From positions 62,001 through 126,000 of the forward strand of contig NZ_JAIMJA010000007.1 in NCBI RefSeq assembly GCF_021295315.1: DNA of 64,000 nucleotides, read 5' to 3'. The DNA comes from Motilimonas cestriensis. Its GTDB lineage: Bacteria > Pseudomonadota > Gammaproteobacteria > Enterobacterales > CBDFNC01. Both the position numbers and the translations under genes were made by a program. Shown here piece after piece: positions 57,301 to 64,000 of this stretch. The first letter of the stretch is position 1. Each line of letters starts with the position of its first letter. The notes under the pieces are model-generated. The model saw nothing but the letters and a program-made list of their open reading frames with translations, did not search any database and was not told the DNA's origin.

Positions 57301-59094
57301 CTCAGTGCCGTCGCTGCTGAGGTTTATCACCTTAAAGTCTAAATGGCTAAATGATTGGGCCTCATCAAACTCAGCTCGGATCCCCGGAATGGCAAGATTG
57401 CGCCATAACAAGGCTTGCTGCTGACGCGTCACTGCTGCGCCACCTGTTTCAAGTAGCTCAAAACTGATATTGGCGACAGCGGGCCCTTTTAATTTCTGTT
57501 GATCTATCAAAGGTAATGAAAAAGCCACGTCACCTTGTTGATCCAATTTTAACGCTGGTAACTCCGGTAAATCACGATAGCTATCAACATAAAAAGGCGT
57601 ACCGACAAAATAGTCTTGATAAGGCCCCACCAGCTCATTCACACTTTGATAAGTAACGTTTAGCTTTAGCTCATTGCCCGCCGCTGGCGCGCCAAATAAA
57701 TAGCGGCCATTGGCGGTCACATCTACACGCTCTTGGCCAATTAACAAAGGTTTTTTAGCACTGCCCTGACCCCCTAAGGCAAAGGTTAAGTCCATGCGCT
57801 CAGGCACAAATTCACTCACATTGAACGAAAACACCGACAAGGCTTTACTGGCAGCTTTATTTGCTTTTACCATCAATGACCAGCGGCCCAACGGCGCATC
57901 TTTTGGTATATCAAACCACTGCTGAAAAAAGCCTCGACCTTGCTCTGTTAGCAGCTGGCCAATGACCACTTTGCCATCGGGTTTAACCAGCTCAACATAG
58001 ACACTATTTTGTTTAATCGCAGCGCCATCAGCATCACGCAAAACAATATTAAGGGGTAAGGACTCGCCCGGTTTAAACAAGTCTCGATTAGAATAAGTAA
58101 ACGCTTCAACCGGCTGATAATCTCGGCCATCCACACTAAAGTCAGAGAGATCTAATGGCACTTCACGCAGTGGTAAATAAGCCAAGCCTTGGTCAGACTC
58201 CACTAATAACACATCGCCAGTGTGCGCTTTATAATCAAAGCTGGCAGCGCCATTACTAAGTTGTCCAAGTAAGTTTTGCTTACCTCCTTCGGTTAGCACC
58301 CACACTTTGGCTTTAGGTAACGGAGCATCGTTTTTCAGCCAAACTGCATTCACATTTAACTGTTCAGGATAAACCTTGGCCTGTAAACCTATGTCTGTTA
58401 ATAACAGTTGCGCAACGGTCATGTTGTCACTTGAAAACTGGCCGCCGCCTTTTATTGCAACTAAATACCATCCGTTAGTTACTTCATCTGGAATTCGAAT
58501 ATTGGCTTGTACCGCTTCATTTTTAGCAGCCGTTGGCAGGTCAAACTGCAGCGTGGTCACGGTAGTAAAATACTTACTTAATTGATCAACCCGCCAACCA
58601 GATGCCTGCTCAGAATAGTAAAACTGGCTTAATAGGTCGGCTTGATTGTTAAGGCGCAATACCTCAACCGATACACTGGATAAATTCACCGCCGAAATCG
58701 GTAAGGTGCGCGAGCCCGACGCCATCACGAAAGGGCCTCGGCCCAATAACTTAACCGCAGGTTGAATTTCAGCAATCTCAACTTGCTGGCTAAATGTTTG
58801 CTCACCATTAGCCACTTGCACATTATAACGCTGGCCTATTTCAACATCAGTTGTAATAAAAGCGTTTTCAGCTTGGTTCATAAACCAGCTCATTGTCACA
58901 ACCTGGTCAGAGTTCTCCATGGTTACCTTAATGTCGTTCACATCCGGCACCACCACTGCATCATTAAATTCCAGAATAATTGCAGGTTTACCTAAGTGCG
59001 TGTAAGGCCCGACATAATCAACCTCGGTCGCAATACTAAACACGCTAACAACACATAAAATAAAGCCTAAAAATAGTTGATAAAGGAAACGCAT
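54391..59094 (-). CDS. yfhM: Bacterial alpha-2-macroglobulin YfhM
   Basis: 1567 aa. Many MG (beta-sandwich) domains, bait region and a thioester domain with GCAEQ (Cys1110, in YPYGCAEQTT), the motif that traps attacking proteases covalently. N-terminal signal peptide (ending SIA-TEV) lacks a lipobox, unlike E. coli YfhM which is a lipoprotein, so this copy is predicted soluble or periplasmic rather than membrane-tethered. Slightly shorter than E. coli (1653 aa). First gene of the yfhM-pbpC operon. The pair is believed to protect the cell from host or competitor proteases and repair the wall afterwards. Confidence 0.93.
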   Translation of the reverse strand: MRFLYQLFLGFILCVVSVFSIATEVDYVGPYTHLGKPAIILEFNDAVVVPDVNDIKVTMENSDQVVTMSWFMNQAENAFITTDVEIGQRYNVQVANGEQTFSQQVEIAEIQPAVKLLGRGPFVMASGSRTLPISAVNLSSVSVEVLRLNNQADLLSQFYYSEQASGWRVDQLSKYFTTVTTLQFDLPTAAKNEAVQANIRIPDEVTNGWYLVAIKGGGQFSSDNMTVAQLLLTDIGLQAKVYPEQLNVNAVWLKNDAPLPKAKVWVLTEGGKQNLLGQLSNGAASFDYKAHTGDVLLVESDQGLAYLPLREVPLDLSDFSVDGRDYQPVEAFTYSNRDLFKPGESLPLNIVLRDADGAAIKQNSVYVELVKPDGKVVIGQLLTEQGRGFFQQWFDIPKDAPLGRWSLMVKANKAASKALSVFSFNVSEFVPERMDLTFALGGQGSAKKPLLIGQERVDVTANGRYLFGAPAAGNELKLNVTYQSVNELVGPYQDYFVGTPFYVDSYRDLPELPALKLDQQGDVAFSLPLIDQQKLKGPAVANISFELLETGGAAVTRQQQALLWRNLAIPGIRAEFDEAQSFSHLDFKVINLSSDGTEPMAGKLEYKLERNRGGYYWTYSEAYGWDLVRDNEWRPVLSEVINVNQGEAADINVAVEWGDYRVRLRNSDGVETLYTFYAGWQEGGQQKPAKPDHLDLTLNKPHYQNGEQVEVTINSDFDGDIQLALEAGKILWQQNITVVDGKGSAAVTIPENLKRHDIYLTATQIVTTEHMPRRLFSIKPVLLDRQQRIVKVAIEHQQPLRPLENATFTVSAGELTGEQAWLTLSLMDKGITNLSRYQVPSISDWFFAQRRYGADVVDLYSRQYQQRPDSFLRHRYGGDMAANNHLGDLVEAKTITIMSDLVALDANGQATVSIALPDYNGEAQVVATVFSAKQVGQQVEDVAIAAPLVAELSVPRFIAPGDKTQTLLEVFNQSGEVATINAQVSGDEALSLEGNTQLEVTLQDGERASLPVSLSANAGFSKGQLTLTLASDVYSQTRSWQMPVRSPEPMLSHVVHRTLAAGESVWLNESGNWPNMTPVKGKAGWLSFSSSAMLNIGQYAQHLFAYPYGCAEQTTSKALPWLYQDTSLDLLKAPILAKKTERQLLSQAVQRLSGMQKANGSFAMWSKHGDTRYWISAYVSDFLARVNQFDEALVPDDMFNASQRYLGQLLQQQSSAAFYSAWILAREGQITVSDLWQLEQVTFSSALDSAHLGAAFMLAGDAAKGQQYLLNANTQTRQSTRWQDYDYGSAVRDNARIVALLAQLEQRVKLSQPLIALRNQLVEKVVQQASKDRYLSTQENNALVEAGISLKQLNQQPVSLTLDGVEHTAQGQGSAPMWPELVLENKSTNPVYVIASAQGHANANTPPTSTIDIEHVTRTFYQSNGQPISMQAMDGNNTQQAATLAVGDKLIVVLTVKLKEYLKNGLLVEQVPTGFVLEDPAFTNSDALIAAVLEKTDNAAAERIEYRNDRWVVALPSAGQYKELTLAYVLRAQSQGQAKMPALYIEDMYQPARFIYQTGSVAQLNIQ

Positions 59095-59385
59095 ATTGCC
59101 GCCTTACAATCAGAAAGAAAAAGATGTTGAACGTTATTGGAACTAATATAACGCTTAAATCGAAAAAACGGGTTAGGAAAATCGACCTAAACGGGTTTGC
59201 ATCATAACGAAGCGATACCAAGAGGTAAAATATTGTCAGAAATAACAATAAGTAAATAAATATTGCTACCCGCCCTTGATATAAATCAACCTTGATTAAA
59301 CTACACTAGTAGTTAGTCTATGCTTTCTCTTCGCAAAGCCTAGAATAAAAAAAAGAATAATATGCTAAGTGTTAGGAAGTGAAAG

Positions 59386-61107
59386 ATGCAATCTATTACA
59401 ACCAATGTCGATAAACCACAGCGCTCTAGTCCAAAAGCCAATAAAACAGGGTTTTTGTCATTGTTTCAAACGGTCAATGCTCGCCTTAAAATCAGTGCAT
59501 TAATTACACTGCTATCGTTAATCTTTATTGCCTACCAAGGCATCACTGGTATGCAACAAGCGACTAATTCCCTAGAAGACCTGTACACACAAGGCATGCA
59601 ACATACAGTACGCTCAGGAAAAATTTTGCAACTCTTAAGCAGTGCCCGCAGCCAGCTGTTATTGTCCTTTCAGCATGATCCAACTTCTGACTTTGCCAAA
59701 ATGCATCAACACCACCTTAACCAGCATATTGATGCAATTAATAATGCGTTAAAAGAGCTGCACAATATCGTCGACAAAGAAATATTAACGTCCCAATTAT
59801 CGCCCGAAGAAAGCAAGCAAATCAATAAATTAGTAGCAGAGCTCGACAAGATCACTAACCAAGGTTTCAACCCCGCAATTTCTGCATTACAAAACAATGA
59901 ATTCACCAAAGCAAATCTCATTTTGCTGCAAGTGATTAATCCTATGTTCGTTCAAGTCAGCCAGCAAGCAACGGGCTTTTTAACGCTACAGACGAACGAG
60001 GCAAGAACGAATTTCGAACACGCAAAAAACAACAGCGAGTCTTTCTTTACTTTTACCCTTGCTACGGTAGTCATCTGCATCAGTGTTATTTCATGGCTAT
60101 CTTGGTTAATCATTAACAGAATTAACCGCGCCTCATACCAACTTGAGCATACCGGTAACGATATTGCCCAAGGTGATTTAACCCAGCGCGTGCATATTTC
60201 GGGTGATGATGAATTTGCCCATATCGCCGTCCACGTTAATCGAATTGTGGATAGCTTCCATCACTTAGTACAAACCACCCATCAATCAACCCAACTATTG
60301 GCTCAAGCGGCTGAAGAAAACTCAGCGGTGTCTTTGCAAACTAAACAAAATATTCTAGACCAACAGATGCAAACCCAGCTCATCGCCACCGCAATCCATC
60401 AATTTACCGCGACCGTCCACGAGGTGGCGCAAAGTGCACAATCTGCCTCAACCGCATCAGAGCAAGCCGACATATCAGCCGCTAGTGGTCTTAAAATAGT
60501 CAAAGACAGTATCACCATGATTGAAAACTTGTCTGATGAAATGCAGCAATCTGTTGCTTCAATGCAAGCGCTAGCACAACATGCTTTAGATATTGGCAGC
60601 GTAGTCGATGTGATCCAAAGTATTTCAGAGCAAACCAACTTACTGGCACTTAACGCAGCGATTGAAGCCGCGCGCGCAGGCGAACAAGGCCGTGGTTTTG
60701 CCGTGGTTGCTGATGAGGTTCGCACCCTTGCTAGTCGTACGCAACATTCAACCCAAGAAATTCAAGGAACGATCCTCACCTTACAACAAGGCAGTAAGGA
60801 CGCAACGCAACGCTTAGAAAGAGGCGCGGAGCATGCCAGTAGCACAGCACTTGAAGCGAAAAAAGCGGGAGATGCACTGGTTGAAATCACTGCAAGTGTA
60901 GATCAAATCAATGCCATGAACGCACAAATTGCCACCGCAGCTGAACAGCAAAGCTCTGTCACCGAAGAAATAAACCGCAACATCACCAACATCAGTGAAA
61001 TAGCCAATCAAACTGCATCAGGTGCAGAGCAAAGCAGTGCGGCCAGTGACCAGCTAGCGCAACTAGCCGAGAACTTACAACAAGAAATCGAAACATTTAA
61101 AGTGTAA
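59386..61107 (+). CDS. Methyl-accepting chemotaxis protein
   Basis: 573 aa. TM1 (about 34-54), a periplasmic four-helix-bundle-like sensor (about 55-220), TM2 (about 223-245), HAMP (about 245-300) and a cytoplasmic signalling domain with the conserved hairpin tip [35 protein letters not shown]. Ligand unknown. AGGAAGTG precedes the ATG. Not linked to che genes, typical for scattered receptors. Two hairpins follow. Confidence 0.95.
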   Translation: MQSITTNVDKPQRSSPKANKTGFLSLFQTVNARLKISALITLLSLIFIAYQGITGMQQATNSLEDLYTQGMQHTVRSGKILQLLSSARSQLLLSFQHDPTSDFAKMHQHHLNQHIDAINNALKELHNIVDKEILTSQLSPEESKQINKLVAELDKITNQGFNPAISALQNNEFTKANLILLQVINPMFVQVSQQATGFLTLQTNEARTNFEHAKNNSESFFTFTLATVVICISVISWLSWLIINRINRASYQLEHTGNDIAQGDLTQRVHISGDDEFAHIAVHVNRIVDSFHHLVQTTHQSTQLLAQAAEENSAVSLQTKQNILDQQMQTQLIATAIHQFTATVHEVAQSAQSASTASEQADISAASGLKIVKDSITMIENLSDEMQQSVASMQALAQHALDIGSVVDVIQSISEQTNLLALNAAIEAARAGEQGRGFAVVADEVRTLASRTQHSTQEIQGTILTLQQGSKDATQRLERGAEHASSTALEAKKAGDALVEITASVDQINAMNAQIATAAEQQSSVTEEINRNITNISEIANQTASGAEQSSAASDQLAQLAENLQQEIETFKV

Positions 61108-61118
61108 AACCAAACAAA

Positions 61119-61144
61119 CTCGCCATCCGATCAAGGGTGGCGAG
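61119..61144 (+). terminator. Hairpin after chemoreceptor gene
   Basis: CTCGCCATCC / GGGTGGCGAG, a 10-bp stem with one G-T-type mismatch, 12 nt after the stop. Confidence 0.55.
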
Positions 61145-61164
61145 TGAGTGATTAGTTGAATATT

Positions 61165-61186
61165 AAAGGAGCCAACTGGCTCCTTT
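61165..61186. terminator. Bidirectional intrinsic terminator
   Basis: AAAGGAGCCA-AC-TGGCTCCTTT, a perfect 10-bp stem with A/T flanks, between the convergent chemoreceptor and vibriolysin-like genes. Confidence 0.85.
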
Positions 61187-61203
61187 ATCATTCATTAAGC
61201 AGA

Positions 61204-63264
61204 TTAACAACCGCCTAATTTTTTCCAAATATTCCAAGCTGAACTCGCGGTAGGAACGACATTGGTACTCCACCAAATTGCCTCGTAACGGTTACCTGAG
61301 TAAACCACTTCATCGCCTAGTGAATAAGACTGATTAGCGCTCCAAGCGCCAACACCGTTACAACCTTCACCCGGCTCATTGGTTGGCGTAACACTTGGCT
61401 CAACTGTAGGTGCTACCGTTGGGGCAACGGTAGGTTGTGGCGTTGGCTCAGGCACTGTGCCGCCATCCACTAAATCCCATGGTCCCCATTGTGCAGTCCC
61501 TGGCTCTTGACCTTGGTTCCACCACAGTGATACATACTGCTTGCCTTTGTGTGACACTTTATCACCCGCAAGATAAACTTTTTGGCTGTTCCAAGCGCCG
61601 CCTGGTAACGGATCAGGCGTGGGCGCTATCGTCGGCTCCGTTGTTGGTGTAACGGTTGGTGCTAATGTGGGTGCAACCGTTGGCGTCACGCCACCCACGG
61701 GTTTTTTACCAGCGCGACAATAGCTTGATGACAAACCAACATCACTAAGGGCAGCCGCAATGTCATTACCGTCCCAGCCTAAATCGGCAGCCGCACGACA
61801 AGCGCCATCGCCCGCTTGCTGATAAGTTGCGTTAGAGGTCCATAAACGACGCTCATTGGCACGTAAGAACACTTCAAATGCATATCTCACATTCCAACCG
61901 GGCGTAGTCGCTAAGTTGTAAAACACCTTGTTAAACACACCTGACGAATGGTGAGGATCCATACCAGTGGTGTATCTTGATACATGATCAATCGAGCGTC
62001 CATCAGATGTCGGGTTTTTCATGCTGCGCATAAAGCCCGAATTTTTATAGATTTCATTACCCATAATGAAATCAGCACGGCCATAAATGTATTCCTTTAA
62101 TGCCATGCCCGCCATGTCAGAAAATGATTCATTCAGCCCACCTGATTGGTTTCTATAAACTAAACCTGAGTGGTTTTCTGTAAAACCGTGAGCGACTTCA
62201 TGGCCCACCACAGACACACTGGTAAACGGATGAAAGCGTGAGCCGCCATCACCAAAACTCATTTTGCCCTGATACCAAAAAGCATTATTGGCGTCTTTGT
62301 CTGTATTGCCATAATGCACACGCATTATCAACTTAGAAGGTAACGCCGCCGTGGCATACCAATCACGAAACATTTGTACATGTTTAGTACCATTGTACAA
62401 AGCTTCACTGCCCACGCCGTAAGCACCATTCACATCCGCTTCAACAAAACGGTTATCAGAATCAACACAGTTGTATGGGTAAGCCGGAGATGTAGTCGTG
62501 TAATCAGCACGATTATTTAGATTGACTATGCGCACATCTTGGTTTTCCAAGGTACAGCGATTGCCTGATTTCGTAACGCTCAGATGATCCCACTCACCTT
62601 GACCGTAACTGATTAAACCGCGTCTTTCATTGCCACCTTCACCCGTCGCTTTGGCATGGGGAATATTATTATATTGCTCTAATACCTCCCCAGTATTGGC
62701 ATCCATGATCAACACTGGTGCTTTAACGGCATTGACATCAACAAAGCCAAAGAATAAGTAAGCTAAGTGCGCTTTACCCGATTCACTGGCGTAAATATAA
62801 AGCTGGGTTGGCTGCTCTTGTTTAACTCGATCAAGAGAGGTGCCTTCATCACGCGCGATAATCTGTTTCGCTAAGCCATCAATATCCCGAACACTGATCA
62901 GAGGCGTGACTGATTTTACATCGTCCTCAATATTTTTAAGCACGCTACCTGCTACATATGTGTATTTTTCCGTTTGCTCATTTTTAAGCAACACAATATC
63001 ACCACCGAGGATCGGGACACCTTGGTAATATTGTTGCAACGTCTGATGCAGTTCGCCGTGTTGCGCGCTATTACTTTGCTCAGCCACGCTCAACCCATCT
63101 GGCTCAGCAAGTATGCCTAAACTCAGTGCTTGTGGACTACCAACAATACCTAGGCTGTTGACATCGTCTAGGTTCAATTCCACTACTTCTGCTGAAAAAG
63201 CAGGGCTGGCTATTAATGCAGCGGCGACTGCAATGACGCTTCCTTTCAATTTAAACATTATCAT
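61204..63264 (-). CDS. Vibriolysin-like M4 metalloprotease with two C-terminal chitin-binding modules
   Basis: About 686 aa from ATG 63264 (GGAAG just upstream); ATG 63258 is equally plausible, a TTG at 63279 is rejected. Signal peptide, FTP/PepSY propeptide (about 45-205), M4 catalytic domain with HEVAH (His355, His359) and third ligand Glu379 in GLNESFSD, then two CBM5/12-like modules (WNSQKVYLAGDKVSHKGKQY and WSANQSYSLGDEVVYSGNRY starts) separated by Pro/Thr-rich linkers built from VAPT-type repeats. Secreted zinc protease, probably via type II secretion. Vibriolysins more usually carry PPC domains; chitin-binding ones would localise the enzyme to chitinous particles. Confidence 0.93.
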   Translation of the reverse strand: MIMFKLKGSVIAVAAALIASPAFSAEVVELNLDDVNSLGIVGSPQALSLGILAEPDGLSVAEQSNSAQHGELHQTLQQYYQGVPILGGDIVLLKNEQTEKYTYVAGSVLKNIEDDVKSVTPLISVRDIDGLAKQIIARDEGTSLDRVKQEQPTQLYIYASESGKAHLAYLFFGFVDVNAVKAPVLIMDANTGEVLEQYNNIPHAKATGEGGNERRGLISYGQGEWDHLSVTKSGNRCTLENQDVRIVNLNNRADYTTTSPAYPYNCVDSDNRFVEADVNGAYGVGSEALYNGTKHVQMFRDWYATAALPSKLIMRVHYGNTDKDANNAFWYQGKMSFGDGGSRFHPFTSVSVVGHEVAHGFTENHSGLVYRNQSGGLNESFSDMAGMALKEYIYGRADFIMGNEIYKNSGFMRSMKNPTSDGRSIDHVSRYTTGMDPHHSSGVFNKVFYNLATTPGWNVRYAFEVFLRANERRLWTSNATYQQAGDGACRAAADLGWDGNDIAAALSDVGLSSSYCRAGKKPVGGVTPTVAPTLAPTVTPTTEPTIAPTPDPLPGGAWNSQKVYLAGDKVSHKGKQYVSLWWNQGQEPGTAQWGPWDLVDGGTVPEPTPQPTVAPTVAPTVEPSVTPTNEPGEGCNGVGAWSANQSYSLGDEVVYSGNRYEAIWWSTNVVPTASSAWNIWKKLGGC

Positions 63265-63601
63265 GTCTTCCTTTATCAATTCTAATGAGTGCTCAACCAG
63301 AACGTCCTCGTTCTTTTAAGCCCATTTAGAGTAGATAAAGCGCACAACCATTTATTTCAGATAAGGGACGTTTTTTTGAAACTAAACGACAAGATGTCAT
63401 AAACAATGTTTAAGCTACTTTTGTCATTTCTCTGCAAATTAGCTAGGCTATTTCCATAATGAATGGCTTATTTCAGCGAACAGAGTGGTTACCATTCAAC
63501 GCAGGCTAAAACTGACAAGTAATTTTTTTATAACTAAATTTCATTAACTTAATAATGAACAGGTATCAATTTAGCGAAAGTAAATGGCACCAACCAGCTT
63601 G
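63265..63601. other. Intergenic region upstream of the protease
   Basis: 337 bp, AT-rich, between the protease start and the stop of the AraC-type gene on the same strand. It should contain the protease promoter. A short GAACG-TCCT-CGTTC stem followed by TTTT (63300-63317, plus orientation) is seen, but nothing else I can support. Confidence 0.5.
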
Positions 63602-64000
63602 TTATACCCGCTCGACTTGATCCTGATATTTTTTCGGTGTGACGCCAAAGCGAGCCTTATAAAGGGTTGTAAAATAACTTTGCGAACTAAAGCCACACAT
63701 TAACGCCACTTCCGATATGGCAATGCCAGAGCGTAGAATTTCATTAGACTGCAGTAACCGATATTCCCGTAGCATTTCACTCGGTGTCACCCCTAGCAAG
63801 CCTTTAATTTTGCGCTGCAACTGCTTACTACTCATAAACATTTGCTCAGCACATTGCACAACACTGAAATCACTATCATGAAAATGCTGCTTAAAAATAT
63901 GCTCAAGTTTATTAATAAACTCTTGGTCTTTACCTTTAAGACCATGGCTAATGCCTATGGGACCCGCGGGCTCACTTTTATCAGCGGAGAAACCATGGGT
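63602..64000 (-). CDS. AraC-family transcriptional regulator (N-terminal part outside window)
   Basis: The frame is open from the stop at 63602 to the window edge, 132 residues seen. The C-terminal AraC double HTH is complete: QEFINKLEHIFKQHF, SVVQCAEQMFMSSKQLQRKI, then MLREYRLLQSNEIL, AISEVALMCGFSSQSYF and the family signature end LYKARFGVTPKKYQ. The N-terminal sensor lies outside, so the ligand is unknown. It could be a one-component AraC protein or a fused sensor/HTH hybrid. Upstream of and co-directional with the protease gene, which it may control. Confidence 0.9.
   Translation of the reverse strand, partial: THGFSADKSEPAGPIGISHGLKGKDQEFINKLEHIFKQHFHDSDFSVVQCAEQMFMSSKQLQRKIKGLLGVTPSEMLREYRLLQSNEILRSGIAISEVALMCGFSSQSYFTTLYKARFGVTPKKYQDQVERV

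Noticed and set aside
61370-61680. Direct repeats in the protease 3' region as a CRISPR or mobile repeat
   Set aside because: They encode in-frame VAPT-type linker repeats, so they are explained by the protein.

Overview
The window looks like chromosomal DNA of a marine, heterotrophic gammaproteobacterium of the Alteromonadales type (Shewanella/Psychrobium/Colwellia-like). This rests on recognisable protein families, not on a database search: a stand-alone second EF-G (fusB type), DUF2947, ExeM/NucH-type nuclease, a vibriolysin-like M4 protease with chitin-binding modules, the lrgAB-cdd cluster, hrpA, sbcB, purT, gltBD and yfhM-pbpC. I saw no rRNA, tRNA, CRISPR array, prophage or insertion sequence. 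Most of the window is ordinary core genome with dense coding and hairpin terminators between convergent genes.

Layout. 0-8 kb is uptake: the two ATPases of a peptide/oligosaccharide ABC importer (first one cut by the window edge), its probable periplasmic binding protein facing them, then a complete aapJQMP general L-amino acid importer. 8-14 kb holds a GST-like protein, YedI/DUF808, a YcxB-like protein, a YgjP-like metallopeptidase, EF-G 2, DUF2805 and a cytochrome b562-like protein. 14-20 kb is the most accessory-like part. It has a large secreted protein ending in a GGC + transmembrane + Arg/Lys tail that resembles the JDVT-CTERM sorting signal, followed by a small CPBP glutamic-type intramembrane protease. 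Then come about 850 bp of eroded non-coding DNA containing a disrupted small membrane ORF, and a HipA-HipB-type module in toxin-first order with a palindrome over its probable -10 box.

20-36 kb: acyl-CoA thioesterase, extracellular nuclease, DUF2947, TrmK, glutamate synthase gltB-gltD, HrpA helicase and a CBS-domain protein. 35-46 kb: SbcB, two small exported proteins of unknown function, LrgA/LrgB, cytidine deaminase, PurT, a GH18-like protein without signal peptide, a tiny 26-residue membrane ORF, MepA and CinA. 46-52 kb: PRC-barrel protein divergent from a Crp/Fnr-family regulator, and a two-gene phosphorelay (hybrid kinase plus unusual response regulator). 52-64 kb: PbpC and the alpha-2-macroglobulin YfhM as one operon, a chemoreceptor, the secreted vibriolysin-like protease and the C-terminal part of an AraC-type regulator cut by the right edge.

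Themes: nitrogen and carbon scavenging (AapJQMP, GltBD, ABC importer, secreted protease and nuclease, GH18) and envelope maintenance (MepA, PbpC, YfhM, LrgAB). The best candidates for something little described are the C-terminal sorting pair at 14.2-17.0 kb, the toxin-first HipA/HipB locus, the disrupted ORF at 17.2 kb, the tiny ORF at 43.26 kb and the hairpin cluster near 52 kb. Several starts were moved to ATG codons with a better ribosome binding site; the reasons are in each entry.
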